In this document: positions 55,380 to 63,691 of the stretch, in pieces
Position numbering within the stretch: the first letter of the stretch is position 1
How the letters are laid out: every line of letters starts with the position of its first letter
From: Prolixibacter sp. NT017
GTDB lineage: Bacteria; Bacteroidota; Bacteroidia; Bacteroidales; Prolixibacteraceae
Length of the DNA: 64,000 nt
Assembly: GCF_009617875.1 (NCBI RefSeq)
Contig: NZ_BLAV01000001.1
Coordinates: forward strand, 2,666,001 to 2,730,000
Direction: 5' to 3'
Made by a program: the position numbers and the translations under genes
Notes under the pieces: model-generated
Seen by the model: the letters and a program-made list of their open reading frames with translations, nothing else
Told to the model about the DNA's origin: nothing
The model's database searches: none

Positions 55380-55630
55380 GGCTTGATGGAGTTTACATCC
55401 GTGTTGACGACATATTATTCCGGCTTGACCATTATCGTTAACGTGTTGAAGGGATACCGGCCCGGCTTGACCACTTTCTCTGTTGTGTCGAGGTAAATCA
55501 CAACCGGCTTGACTGCTTTCGTTGTCATGTTGATACAAACCGCAACCGGCTTGACTGCTTTCGTTGTCATGTTGATGCAAACCGCAACCGGCTTGGCCGC
55601 TTCGGGATTAGCCTTGAAGGCGATCCATAC
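55380..55630. repeat. 42 bp repeat array
   Basis: About six units begin CGGCTTGA(C/T), spaced 42 bp (twice 21). The middle two units differ by one base. On the minus strand they encode a 14-residue repeat (VKPVAVCINMTTKA), but no clear start or signal is seen. Confidence 0.75.
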
Positions 55631-55642
55631 TGGCTTGACCAT

Positions 55643-56147
55643 TTTTCAGCAGTCCTTTACGGGATAACCAGGCTAAAAACCCGCCAGCCGCTTAATGACA
55701 TAGTACATTGCAATAGCGAATAGGTCAAAGAACGCTTCGCATTCGTATGGATCATAAAAGAGAAAGCCTCCGCCTTTCCTGCTCCACTGTTCTGTACGCC
55801 CGCTAAAGTTTCCGTTTTTATGTCCTGATAACGAATGAGTTTTTAACTTAAGCAAAAAATATGTTTTATGCTAAAAATTTTGATGAACGGTCGTTTTTCT
55901 GTGGTGAACGTATGGATCTGGTATGCGAAGGAAAATTATGATAATAGAAAAATGGGGTTCATGAAGGAACTGAAAACCAATTTCAGAAAGTTTTTTATTA
56001 CCTTGAAATGCCTTAACGACCAGCAAATGAAAACTGACCAGAACAAATTGAAAATCCACTGGGCAAGCTTAAGATATAAGATACCAAAGGTACACATAAC
56101 ACTCCCGTATGGGAAATATATGTTACTTTTAGTACACATACAAACTA
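55643..56147. other. Spacer between repeats and cassette array
   Basis: Two short frames (60 codons on minus, 94 on plus) have no family match and the latter runs into the first cassette core site. I see nothing else. The last bases (CACATACAAACTA) resemble the 3' arm of the attC-like repeats downstream. Confidence 0.4.
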
Positions 56148-56156
56148 GTTAGCGGC
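56148..56156 (+). other. First cassette core site (GTTAGCGGC)
   Basis: It is complementary to GCCGCTAAC at 56604-56612, marking the left edge of the first cassette-like unit. It fits GTTRRRY in its first seven bases. Confidence 0.55.
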
Positions 56157-56188
56157 AAGGCTGAAAATAAGCAAGCAAAATCGAATTT

Positions 56189-56596
56189 ATGAAAGAAAAG
56201 ATTTTAGAGACCGAATTTTTCAAAATCAGATATCCTTTAGACTGGGAATATGAAATTGTTGACAATTACATTCATACAATTTTTGACGAACATGGTGTTG
56301 GAGCTTTTCAATTTTCTTCATATGTAAGTCGAGACACTGAATTAAAGTTTAACATTAATGAAGAACAAAAGGAATTTGAAAATTCAATAATCAAAACGTA
56401 CCCAAATTTCGACGCCATTTTTTTTACTGACACGATATCTGACAATGAATATTTTATAGCAAAATGGATAATTGGGAAAGGAAATAAAAAGATATTTCTT
56501 ACTTATTCGGTAGATAAGAAATCCCTCAACCGTAAAAGACAAAAAAAGGAAATGGAAAAGATTGAATCCATTATTAACGAACTTGAATTAAAATGA
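56189..56596 (+). CDS. Cassette 1: hypothetical protein
   Basis: A 135-residue soluble protein (ETEFFKIRYPLDWEYEIVDNYIHTIFDEHGVGAFQFSSY...), with no membrane segment. The opening resembles small secreted or DUF-type 'PLDW' proteins, but I cannot name a family. The gene lies 8 bp before the attC-like arm and 33 bp after the core site, as in a compact integron cassette. It is AT-rich. It is the only ORF of its unit. Confidence 0.6.
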   Translation: MKEKILETEFFKIRYPLDWEYEIVDNYIHTIFDEHGVGAFQFSSYVSRDTELKFNINEEQKEFENSIIKTYPNFDAIFFTDTISDNEYFIAKWIIGKGNKKIFLTYSVDKKSLNRKRQKKEMEKIESIINELELK

Positions 56597-56603
56597 AAGC
56601 CCA

Positions 56604-56740
56604 GCCGCTAACAATTTGTAATATGGCAGGCGGGGGTTTTAGCGGTCTGACAAGTCAAACCTCGTGCCCACTTTCCTGCGGGTCTGACACGATTTCTTCC
56701 AGAAATCCCGCCCGACCACATACAAGTGACCGTTATGCCC
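56604..56740 (+). repeat. attC-like repeat 1
   Basis: Left arm GCCGCTAAC (56604-56612), inner GGCAGGCGGG (56625-56634) paired with CCCGCCCG (56707-56714), right core GTTATGCCC (56732-56740). The left arm complements the core at 56148 rather than the one on its own right side, as in an integron array. Length about 137 bp. Confidence 0.6.
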
Positions 56741-56847
56741 AATTTAACAGACAGAATTTCGCCATATATAGCAAGCTTGATTAAATGGAAATATTAATAT
56801 CATGAAAAAACGCCTAACGGTTAACGGGATTGCTTAATCTAAAACAA

Positions 56848-57183
56848 ATGAATTATTTAAGTGCACTAATTATATGCAAAGTAAGCGGGACTCCAATTAA
56901 AATAAGTGAGTTACGACACATACAGAAAAATGGGAAAGAACTTGACCCTTTTTTGCGAGCAATTGTAGAACTTAATAAAGGTGGAGTAAGATACGATAGA
57001 AAAAAACTGTCAGAATACTATTTGAATGGCGGTAATGTAGAGAATATCTCTCATGGACTTGTAATTGCTAGAAAGGTTGGGCAGTTTTTATCATTATCGG
57101 AGGCAATTGACACAGATAAGAAAGGAATAGATTTTATAAAATATTTTGAAAATAAATTAAAAACAGGGCATAACAATTTGTAA
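56848..57183 (+). CDS. Cassette 2: small FloA-like protein
   Basis: A 111-residue protein from the ATG at 56848. The stretch LSEYYLNGGNVENISHGLVIARKVGQFLSLSEAIDTDKKGID resembles the FloA flotillin-like segment (YLAGGNVxxVxxALIAAxxAGIDLxFExAxAIDLAGRD), but the membrane anchor and the rest of FloA are missing. It ends inside the attC-like repeat. It may be a stand-alone domain or a decoy. This is inference from a visible motif only. Confidence 0.5.
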   Translation: MNYLSALIICKVSGTPIKISELRHIQKNGKELDPFLRAIVELNKGGVRYDRKKLSEYYLNGGNVENISHGLVIARKVGQFLSLSEAIDTDKKGIDFIKYFENKLKTGHNNL

Positions 57184-57314
57184 TATGGCAGGCGGGTTTC
57201 ATCTCGGTTTGACAAGTCGAACCAGTGTTGCCACCCTCCTGCGGTCTGACAGGATTTCTGTTGGACCCCGAAGCATCGGGGCCGCCCGACCACATACAAG
57301 TGACCGTTAGCAGT
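57166..57314 (+). repeat. attC-like repeat 2
   Basis: Left arm GGGCATAAC (57166-57174) complements the core at 56732. An inner GGCAGGCGGG pairs with GCCGCCCG. Right core GTTAGCAGT (57306-57314). It overlaps the cassette-2 stop. About 149 bp. Confidence 0.6.
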
Positions 57315-57337
57315 AATTATGAAGAACCATTGAAACG

Positions 57338-57949
57338 ATGAGTATAAAAGAAAAAAAACGTTTTCAAGACACAGATTGGGACATATCTCAATGGCAAAAA
57401 GTTATTTTGGTAAAGTGTCCTAATTGTGGGAAAAGAGCAGAAATAAACCACAAAAGAGGAATTTTCTCTCCATTTTTTGAGGAGGGAATAAATATTACTT
57501 GTTCCAATTGTTCGTATAATTTTAATGAGAATCTTTATCACTATCGGCTTGAAGTTGACAGAAATTGTGGGAATTGCGGCGAGAAAATAAAAAGAATAAT
57601 CCCAAACCTAAAAACTAAAAAAGAGACAATAAGGATTAAGTGCGATAACTGTGGAGAAACACAAAATTTTAAACCATCATATTCTTATATACTAAGACAA
57701 TTTCAAAATCAAGATGGAGAAAAAGACAAGATTTTTGGATTAAGTCTTTGGTTGCAAGAGAGTATCAAAAACGAAATATTGTGGGCATATAATTATGACC
57801 ACTTGAAATTTTTAAAAAGTTACATTGAGGCTGATTTAAGAGAAAGCTACGGAATGACACTTTCTGCAAAACTGCCAAAATTTATAAAAGACAAGAAAAA
57901 CCGAGATAAGTTATTGAAACTGATAGATAAGATGTGGAATAAAAAATAA
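57338..57949 (+). CDS. Cassette 3: double zinc-ribbon protein
   Basis: A 203-residue protein with four CxxC pairs (CPNC, CSNC, CGNC, CDNC) in the first ~110 residues, enough for two zinc ribbons. The C-terminal half is helical and basic (KFIKDKKNRDKLLKLIDKMWNKK). It may bind nucleic acid; nothing more specific can be said. It is the single gene of its unit. Confidence 0.65.
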   Translation: MSIKEKKRFQDTDWDISQWQKVILVKCPNCGKRAEINHKRGIFSPFFEEGINITCSNCSYNFNENLYHYRLEVDRNCGNCGEKIKRIIPNLKTKKETIRIKCDNCGETQNFKPSYSYILRQFQNQDGEKDKIFGLSLWLQESIKNEILWAYNYDHLKFLKSYIEADLRESYGMTLSAKLPKFIKDKKNRDKLLKLIDKMWNKK

Positions 57950-57951
57950 CT

Positions 57952-58086
57952 ACTGCTAACACAGTACATATTGCAGGGCGGAGTTTGGTGGTACGCCAAC
58001 TGCGGATTCTCGTTTCGCAGTTCCATGTCCTTCGGACAGGAACGCTCTCCGAAATCCGCCCCGACAACATGTACCAACCGTTAATT
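57952..58086 (+). repeat. attC-like repeat 3
   Basis: Left arm ACTGCTAAC (57952-57960) complements the core GTTAGCAGT at 57306. An inner GCAGGGCGGA pairs with ATCCGCCCCG. Right core GTTAATT (58080-58086). About 135 bp. Confidence 0.6.
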
Positions 58087-58117
58087 ACCAACCATATAAA
58101 GAAACGATAGTACAAAA

Positions 58118-58858
58118 ATGAAACTGATTGATAGAATAACATACGTAACATTTGGGATTAACATTGCAGCGATACTTTTTTATTTCATCGGACTACCGAT
58201 TATTGTGATTACTATTCCTGATGCTTTTGACAAAATAACTGCGAACAAAGGACAGAATCCATACAATATTGTAATGACTATTGTATCAATGATTGTATTT
58301 TTTCATTGGATTTATTGCATCTGGTTTTTGTTTAAATATGACAGATATTCAAAATCTATTTTCCCACTTTTCTTTTTTAATGCATTATATGCTCCGATTT
58401 ACTTTTATCGTGTAAGGATTAAGAAAAGACCGTTAAGAAACAAGATTAATAAACCAAAACAGGACATCGAAACTGAAGATATGAGCATTACCGATGACGA
58501 ATTTGAAGATTTGACAAGGAATAATGTTTTTGGAGTTATTGACTTATGGGCATCAGAAAAAAGTCAACTTGATTATCAAAAAGAAGTGCCGATTGCTCAG
58601 GTCTCAGCCGAATTATTTTGTCAGTGGGAGGATTTCTATAATCCTGATTCGAGTGACTTTAAGCAAGCGTTTAATAAGAATGAATTAGAAATACTTGCTG
58701 AATTTGACAAAGCTTTAAATGAAACAGTGGACAAAACTCCTGAGAATCCACCGCAGATTGAGGAATTTATTAAGACTCAGGAGTGGATTGATATGAATAA
58801 AAAAGCGATAGAGATAAAGAACAAATTAAATACGGTTGGTAACACGCAATATACGTAA
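58118..58858 (+). CDS. Cassette 4: membrane protein with cytosolic tail
   Basis: A 246-residue protein with about three membrane helices in the first 100 residues (for example INIAAILFYFIGLPIIVITI and MTIVSMIVFFHWIYCIWFLF) and an acidic soluble tail of about 140 residues. I recognise no family. It is the single gene of its unit and ends inside the next attC-like repeat. Confidence 0.6.
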   Translation: MKLIDRITYVTFGINIAAILFYFIGLPIIVITIPDAFDKITANKGQNPYNIVMTIVSMIVFFHWIYCIWFLFKYDRYSKSIFPLFFFNALYAPIYFYRVRIKKRPLRNKINKPKQDIETEDMSITDDEFEDLTRNNVFGVIDLWASEKSQLDYQKEVPIAQVSAELFCQWEDFYNPDSSDFKQAFNKNELEILAEFDKALNETVDKTPENPPQIEEFIKTQEWIDMNKKAIEIKNKLNTVGNTQYT

Positions 58859-58966
58859 GCCGGGGGATGTGGGTAATTTGAACTTTTGTACATTTACTCA
58901 AAAACATTACGGCTTGATAGGTTGGAGCTTAGAAATCCCGGCCTCCGCATATTGCCACCGTAAACC
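58834..58966 (+). repeat. attC-like repeat 4 (divergent)
   Basis: GGTTGGTAAC (58834-58843) pairs with the cassette's own left end (GTTAATTACCAACC at 58080, with a 4 bp offset). ACGCAATAT and ATATTGCC pair inside. The right core, CGTAAACC (58959-58966), departs from GTTRRRY, so this site is weaker. Confidence 0.45.
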
Positions 58967-59027
58967 AACAAATTGACACAGATCAAATTATTTAATCACA
59001 GATATAACAACCTAACCTTTAAATCTC

Positions 59028-61061
59028 ATGAAAAAAGTACTTGCGATCATCCTTTGTACATTTGCCTTCTCAGGTAATTTGATAGCACAGTGGCAACAAT
59101 CCAATGGTCCCTACGGCGGTGACATACGGGCACTCGCAGTTGATACAGCCACGAACCATCTGTTTGCAGGCCTTAATCATGGAGGGGTTTACAAATCAAC
59201 CGACAATGGAGCCAGTTGGACCATGGTAAACAACGGTATCGAATTCAATACCGTTTCTACTCTCGCCGCAAGCGACGGTAAGATTTTTGCCGGCACCTAC
59301 GATAATGGCGTATTTATCTCAACTGATGATGGCAATAGCTGGACCGCAATTAATAATGGTTTGACCACTTATGGCAAATTTGTTAGTAGTATCGTTGTAT
59401 ACCGGGATTATATATTTGCCGGAACGAATGACGGTGTTTATTTTTCTTCGAACAATGGTAGTACCTGGACTTCGGTCAACAGCGGAATTCCGGACAATGT
59501 CTTGCATGTTCACTCGTTGCTGATAAGTGGGGGAATCTTATATGCCTCCGTTGCCGGAGGAGGCATCAATGGAGGCATTTACAGGTCGGCTGATAACGGT
59601 CGAAACTGGGTTGAAGTTAACAATGGCTTGTCGGGGAACAGTTTAAATGTTTTCTCGATGGCAACAAACGGAAACATGATTTTTGCAGCCACAAATGGTG
59701 GTATTTATACATCGACCGATAATGGTGGCACCTGGACTGAAAAGTCGAATTTATCGACATGGTCTGTAGCTGTAAATGGGAGCAATATTTTTGCCGGAAC
59801 GATTGGCAGCGGTATTTATTTCTCGCCTGATAATGGTGACACCTGGACAGCAGTCAATGACGGAATACCAGCTAAGTATATTGGGGCTTTTGTTATATCT
59901 GGCAACAATATTTTCGCCGGAACCTGGGATGGGGGTATTTTCTTGTCAACCAACAATGGTACCAACTGGACCGATGCGAATGAAGGTATCACCGGCATGG
60001 CTATTAGCTCCATCGTCCATTCCGGTGACAGAATCTTTGCCGGCGGTTATGGTGGCGTCTACACATCGACAGACCAGGGGAATAGCTGGACAATTGTGAA
60101 CAATGGGTTGTTAAGTACGTCTGTTATTCCACTAGCGGTTAGTGGAAGTAATATTTTTGCGGGGACACAAAACAAGGGTATTTTCCTGTCGGAGGATAAC
60201 GGTACAAGCTGGACAGAAGTAAACAACGGCTTGACAAGTACAGATATTCGTGCGCTGAACGTGAAAGGAGACAGTATTTTAGCGGGAACGAACGGTGGAG
60301 TTTTCTTATCGACGGATAACGGAAGTAATTGGGTAGAAAAAAACAACGAATTGTCAAAAGTACAGGTGATGTCAATTGCTACCCGTGACACCTGTACTTT
60401 TATTGGGACCACCAATGGTATCTTACTATCAACCGATAATTGCAACAGCTGGGTGGATGCATCCGGTGGTTTACCTAGTAATACAACGGTGTATGCCATT
60501 GTTGTAAGTGGGGATAATGTTTTTGCAGGAACTTTTGGTGACGGAGTTTACCTGTCATCGAACAATGGTAGTAGCTGGACTGCTGTCAATAACGGCCTGT
60601 CCGATCTGCAAATCATGTCATTAGCCGTTAATGAAAAAGGAATTTTTGCCGGGACATACAACGGCGGCGTATTTGTCTCGACTAACAATGGTAGTAGTTG
60701 GATCGCAGTAAATTCAGGCCTGTTATGCAAAAGAGTGAGCTCTTTAATGCTAGGTTCAAATTATGTTTATGCAGGTACTTCTGCCGCAAGTGTATGGACG
60801 AACGACGTTGGAATAACAGGTGTACGAGAAATTAAAAAGTCAGAAATTTCAGTTTTTCCCAATCCGGCTAAAGAAACTCTATTCCTTAGGGGAATCGAGC
60901 CAAACGCTGAAATTTCGATATACAACATTAAAGGGAAATTGCTCTTCAATAAAATATTAACCAGCAACCAGGTTGATATTAGCAGTTTACCTCGCGGACT
61001 TTATGCCATTAAAATTGTCGATAAGACCGGAATGAGAACCGGAAAATTTATTAAACAGTAA
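59028..61061 (+). CDS. Cassette 5: secreted BNR-repeat protein with T9SS sorting domain
   Basis: A 677-residue exported protein: signal peptide (MKKVLAIILCTFAFSGNLIA-Q), about 13 BNR/Asp-box-like repeats of ~45 residues, each with a (N/S)GxSWT(A/E)VN(N/S)GL core and a YAG/FAGT strand, forming a likely beta-propeller. The last ~75 residues (ISVFPNPAKETLFL...GLYAIKIVDK) are a type A C-terminal sorting domain of the type IX secretion system. It is the largest cassette-like unit (about 2.2 kb). It is probably surface-bound or released. Confidence 0.9.
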   Translation: MKKVLAIILCTFAFSGNLIAQWQQSNGPYGGDIRALAVDTATNHLFAGLNHGGVYKSTDNGASWTMVNNGIEFNTVSTLAASDGKIFAGTYDNGVFISTDDGNSWTAINNGLTTYGKFVSSIVVYRDYIFAGTNDGVYFSSNNGSTWTSVNSGIPDNVLHVHSLLISGGILYASVAGGGINGGIYRSADNGRNWVEVNNGLSGNSLNVFSMATNGNMIFAATNGGIYTSTDNGGTWTEKSNLSTWSVAVNGSNIFAGTIGSGIYFSPDNGDTWTAVNDGIPAKYIGAFVISGNNIFAGTWDGGIFLSTNNGTNWTDANEGITGMAISSIVHSGDRIFAGGYGGVYTSTDQGNSWTIVNNGLLSTSVIPLAVSGSNIFAGTQNKGIFLSEDNGTSWTEVNNGLTSTDIRALNVKGDSILAGTNGGVFLSTDNGSNWVEKNNELSKVQVMSIATRDTCTFIGTTNGILLSTDNCNSWVDASGGLPSNTTVYAIVVSGDNVFAGTFGDGVYLSSNNGSSWTAVNNGLSDLQIMSLAVNEKGIFAGTYNGGVFVSTNNGSSWIAVNSGLLCKRVSSLMLGSNYVYAGTSAASVWTNDVGITGVREIKKSEISVFPNPAKETLFLRGIEPNAEISIYNIKGKLLFNKILTSNQVDISSLPRGLYAIKIVDKTGMRTGKFIKQ

Positions 61062-61064
61062 ATG

Positions 61065-61143
61065 AATAACAACTGATATATGGTCGGGCGGAGCACTGAT
61101 ACTTCGGGACCGCCCGGCCACATGCCCGCAACCGTTGTGTTTA
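61065..61143 (+). repeat. attC-like repeat 5 (short)
   Basis: AATAAC (61065-61070), then TCGGGCGG pairing with CCGCCCGG around a short loop, then the core GTTGTGTTTA (61134-61143). About 79 bp, the shortest of the set. Its core complements the left arm of the next repeat exactly. Confidence 0.55.
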
Positions 61144-61214
61144 ATTAAAATTAAAGCAACCTTAACCATAAAAAACTATCAGCAAAGAAATCCTATGCCA
61201 GAAACCAAATAATC

Positions 61215-62237
61215 ATGAAGACATTAAAAATTTTACTTTTCGCTTTCATAATCACATTGACAAGTTGTAATAACATATTCAACAATGATGATAATGATTT
61301 TACTTACGAGACAATTGTAACTGAATCGCCTGTAAATTTGGAAAATATTAACTCTTCTTTTGATGATTACAACTCGGACCTTCCCTATCCAGCATTCAGA
61401 CATGGAATTTATTTTTCAACAAATAGAAATAGTTCAGGAAACAATTTTGATATTATCTTTAAAAGCATGGATATTTCTTATCATCCCAAAGATGACATAT
61501 TAAATATCTCATATGTTAGCGATGCTGGTAGTTATAATAAATATACGAACAAGATTCTTGAAACCATAAATACAGACTTTGATGAATTTGGTCCATTTTA
61601 TCATTCTGGAGATGAAGATTATGAATACTTTTTCTACGCAAATAACGAATCGGGAAACTTTGATATAAAGTATGCGTCATCAAAGAAATCTGATTTTGGT
61701 ACGTACAATGCTCAAGAGATAATAAATGCTCCGGAATCTTTTGAATCCATCAACTCAGAGTATGACGATTACTACCCTTGCATATTTAATGAGAATAAAA
61801 GTCTTGTGTTCTGTAGCAACAGAGAAATGGAAGTATTTAATATTTACGAAACAGCATTTGTTGAAGACGAGATTAATCCTGATTATCATGTTACCACCGA
61901 CCATGAAATTGTAAGAAATGCTATTTTGTCAAGTGACAAAAATGATAAATGTCCATTTGTAGCAGGGAATATAATGGTCTTCACCTCAGACAGAGAGGGA
62001 GGTTATGGTGGATTTGATTTATATTTCTCACAGTATTTGAATGGGAAATGGTCTCAGCCACAAAATTTGGGGGATAAAATTAATTCTGAATATGACGAAT
62101 ATCGTCCGATTATTGTTCCATTCAGCGAATTTGATGAAACAATGTTGATTTTTTCATCGAACAGGCCAGGCGGGAAAGGCGGTTTTGACTTGTATGCCGT
62201 AAGAACAAAGACATTGCCGAAACCTGATTATGATTAA
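61215..62237 (+). CDS. Cassette 6: PD40-repeat lipoprotein
   Basis: A 340-residue lipoprotein (LTSC lipobox at about residue 17). Most of the chain is a WD40-like (PD40/TolB-type) beta-propeller: repeats such as GIYFSTNRNSSGNNFDI, LVFCSNREMEVFNIY, MVFTSDREGGYGGFDLYF and LIFSSNRPGGKGGFDLYAV. Such proteins often bind peptidoglycan or act in protein interactions at the envelope. The single gene of the last unit. Confidence 0.85.
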   Translation: MKTLKILLFAFIITLTSCNNIFNNDDNDFTYETIVTESPVNLENINSSFDDYNSDLPYPAFRHGIYFSTNRNSSGNNFDIIFKSMDISYHPKDDILNISYVSDAGSYNKYTNKILETINTDFDEFGPFYHSGDEDYEYFFYANNESGNFDIKYASSKKSDFGTYNAQEIINAPESFESINSEYDDYYPCIFNENKSLVFCSNREMEVFNIYETAFVEDEINPDYHVTTDHEIVRNAILSSDKNDKCPFVAGNIMVFTSDREGGYGGFDLYFSQYLNGKWSQPQNLGDKINSEYDEYRPIIVPFSEFDETMLIFSSNRPGGKGGFDLYAVRTKTLPKPDYD

Positions 62238-62264
62238 GTATTCTAATCCTAAAAAATTGAAAAC

Positions 62265-62340
62265 TAAACACAACAATTTGTATATGGCAGGCAAGGGTCT
62301 CTTCCCGGTTCAACAAGTCAAAACAAAGTAACCACCTCCT
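62265..62340 (+). repeat. attC-like repeat 6, truncated
   Basis: TAAACACAAC (62265-62274) is the exact complement of the core at 61134, closing cassette 6. The following AATTTGTATATGGCAGG matches the other repeats, but no GTTRRRY core follows, so the right half is lost. Confidence 0.5.
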
Positions 62341-62374
62341 ACCAACGTAAAACATCATTCTAAAACCAAACCTC

Positions 62375-62575
62375 ATGGAGAAAGCAAAGCAATACGAAGT
62401 TGTTGGAAATAAACTGAAATGTCCAATCTGCGAAAATGAAACGTTCGAAACTCGCGAAACGATATTAAATCGAACCTGGTTTACTATTTTCCGACTACAG
62501 TCCTGGGACAAGACAGTGATCAATTTTGTCTGTTCAAACTGCGGACATATCCTACCGTTTCTCAGGAAGGATTGA
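62375..62575 (+). CDS. Small zinc-ribbon protein
   Basis: A 66-residue protein with CPIC near the start and CSNCGH near the end, one zinc ribbon around a beta-strand core (ETFETRETILNRTWFTIFRLQSW). It lies just after the last attC-like half-site, so it may be a further cassette or a chromosomal gene. Function unknown. Confidence 0.65.
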   Translation: MEKAKQYEVVGNKLKCPICENETFETRETILNRTWFTIFRLQSWDKTVINFVCSNCGHILPFLRKD

Positions 62576-62674
62576 GTTACCCATTGGACGCAACGCTGAG
62601 ATTCGGGCCTTCATCGATAAACCTTCCCTCGTGTTCATTGTTCCAACGTAAGCATATTCAATACCGGAGGAACC

Positions 62675-63691
62675 ATGAGCGAAACAGTAAATCATATCAA
62701 ACCATTGGGCTTTCAGTGGGAAGCCCTCGACCCATTCTTGTTTTGTGTGCATCACGAAGATTTTTTCCCGAAAGGAAATGCCAACCTGGGTCCCGACAAA
62801 AAGGAATTGGTGGGAAGAAATATCGGTCAGGATTTCCAGGTGAAAGATGGTTGGCGTATGTATCACGGGCAGACCGTTCCGGGTTTCCCCCCGCATCCGC
62901 ACCGGGGTTTTGAAACGGTAACGGTGGTTCGCAAAGGCTGGGTCGACCACAGCGATTCGATGGGTGCAGCCGGCCGCTACGGTAACGGCGATGTGCAATG
63001 GATGACGGCAGGCAAAGGGTTACAGCACTCTGAAATGTTTCCGTTGGTGAACCAGGATACAGATAATCCGATGGAACTTTTCCAGATTTGGTTGAATTTA
63101 CCGCGTACCAGCAAAATGGTCGAACCGCACTATAAAATGTTCTGGAACGAGGATATTCCTCGCTACGAAAAGACTGACGGGCAAAACAGGAAAACAAAAA
63201 TTGAATTGATTGCCGGTCGAATAGACACCCTGGCAGCTCCGGTTCCTCCACCGGATTCGTGGGCGGCAAAAGCCGAAAACGAGGTCGCCATTTGGGTGAT
63301 ACACATGGAACCCAACGCAGTATTTGAGTTGCCGGCCGCTTCACCGGTGGTTAACAGACGGCTGTATTTTTATAAAGGTGACCAGCTTCAATTGAACGAT
63401 ACGAGCTTACCGGCATACCATTCGGCCGATTTACAAGCAGACCAGCAGATCAACATGACTGCAGGTGAGGAAGCCTGCTCTGCCTTGATTTTGCAGGGAC
63501 GGCCCATGCGTGAACCCGTGGTTCAGTACGGACCGTTTGTGATGAATTCCAAACAAGAGATTGATGAGGCTTTTTCGGAGTACCGGCAAACACAATTTGG
63601 TGGTTGGCCCTGGCCGCAGGATGAAGTCACCCATGGCACCGATGCGAAACGGTTTGCCATCTATTCGGACGGCACGAAAGAGGAACGGTAA
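62675..63691 (+). CDS. Pirin family protein
   Basis: A 338-residue bicupin. The pirin metal motif HPHRGFETVT is followed by SMGAAGRYGNGDVQWMTAGKGLQHSEMFP, and a second cupin lies at the C-terminus. Some pirins are quercetinases, others regulators; the role here is unknown. GGAGGA 7 bp before the ATG supports the start. GC content returns to that of the core genome here. Confidence 0.93.
   Translation: MSETVNHIKPLGFQWEALDPFLFCVHHEDFFPKGNANLGPDKKELVGRNIGQDFQVKDGWRMYHGQTVPGFPPHPHRGFETVTVVRKGWVDHSDSMGAAGRYGNGDVQWMTAGKGLQHSEMFPLVNQDTDNPMELFQIWLNLPRTSKMVEPHYKMFWNEDIPRYEKTDGQNRKTKIELIAGRIDTLAAPVPPPDSWAAKAENEVAIWVIHMEPNAVFELPAASPVVNRRLYFYKGDQLQLNDTSLPAYHSADLQADQQINMTAGEEACSALILQGRPMREPVVQYGPFVMNSKQEIDEAFSEYRQTQFGGWPWPQDEVTHGTDAKRFAIYSDGTKEER

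Noticed and set aside
56812..56826. GCCTAACGGTTAACG as a separate attC with an empty cassette
   Set aside because: It has complementary cores back to back but no intervening arms. The exact match of 56732 with 57166 shows that one cassette spans both, so it is treated as internal sequence.
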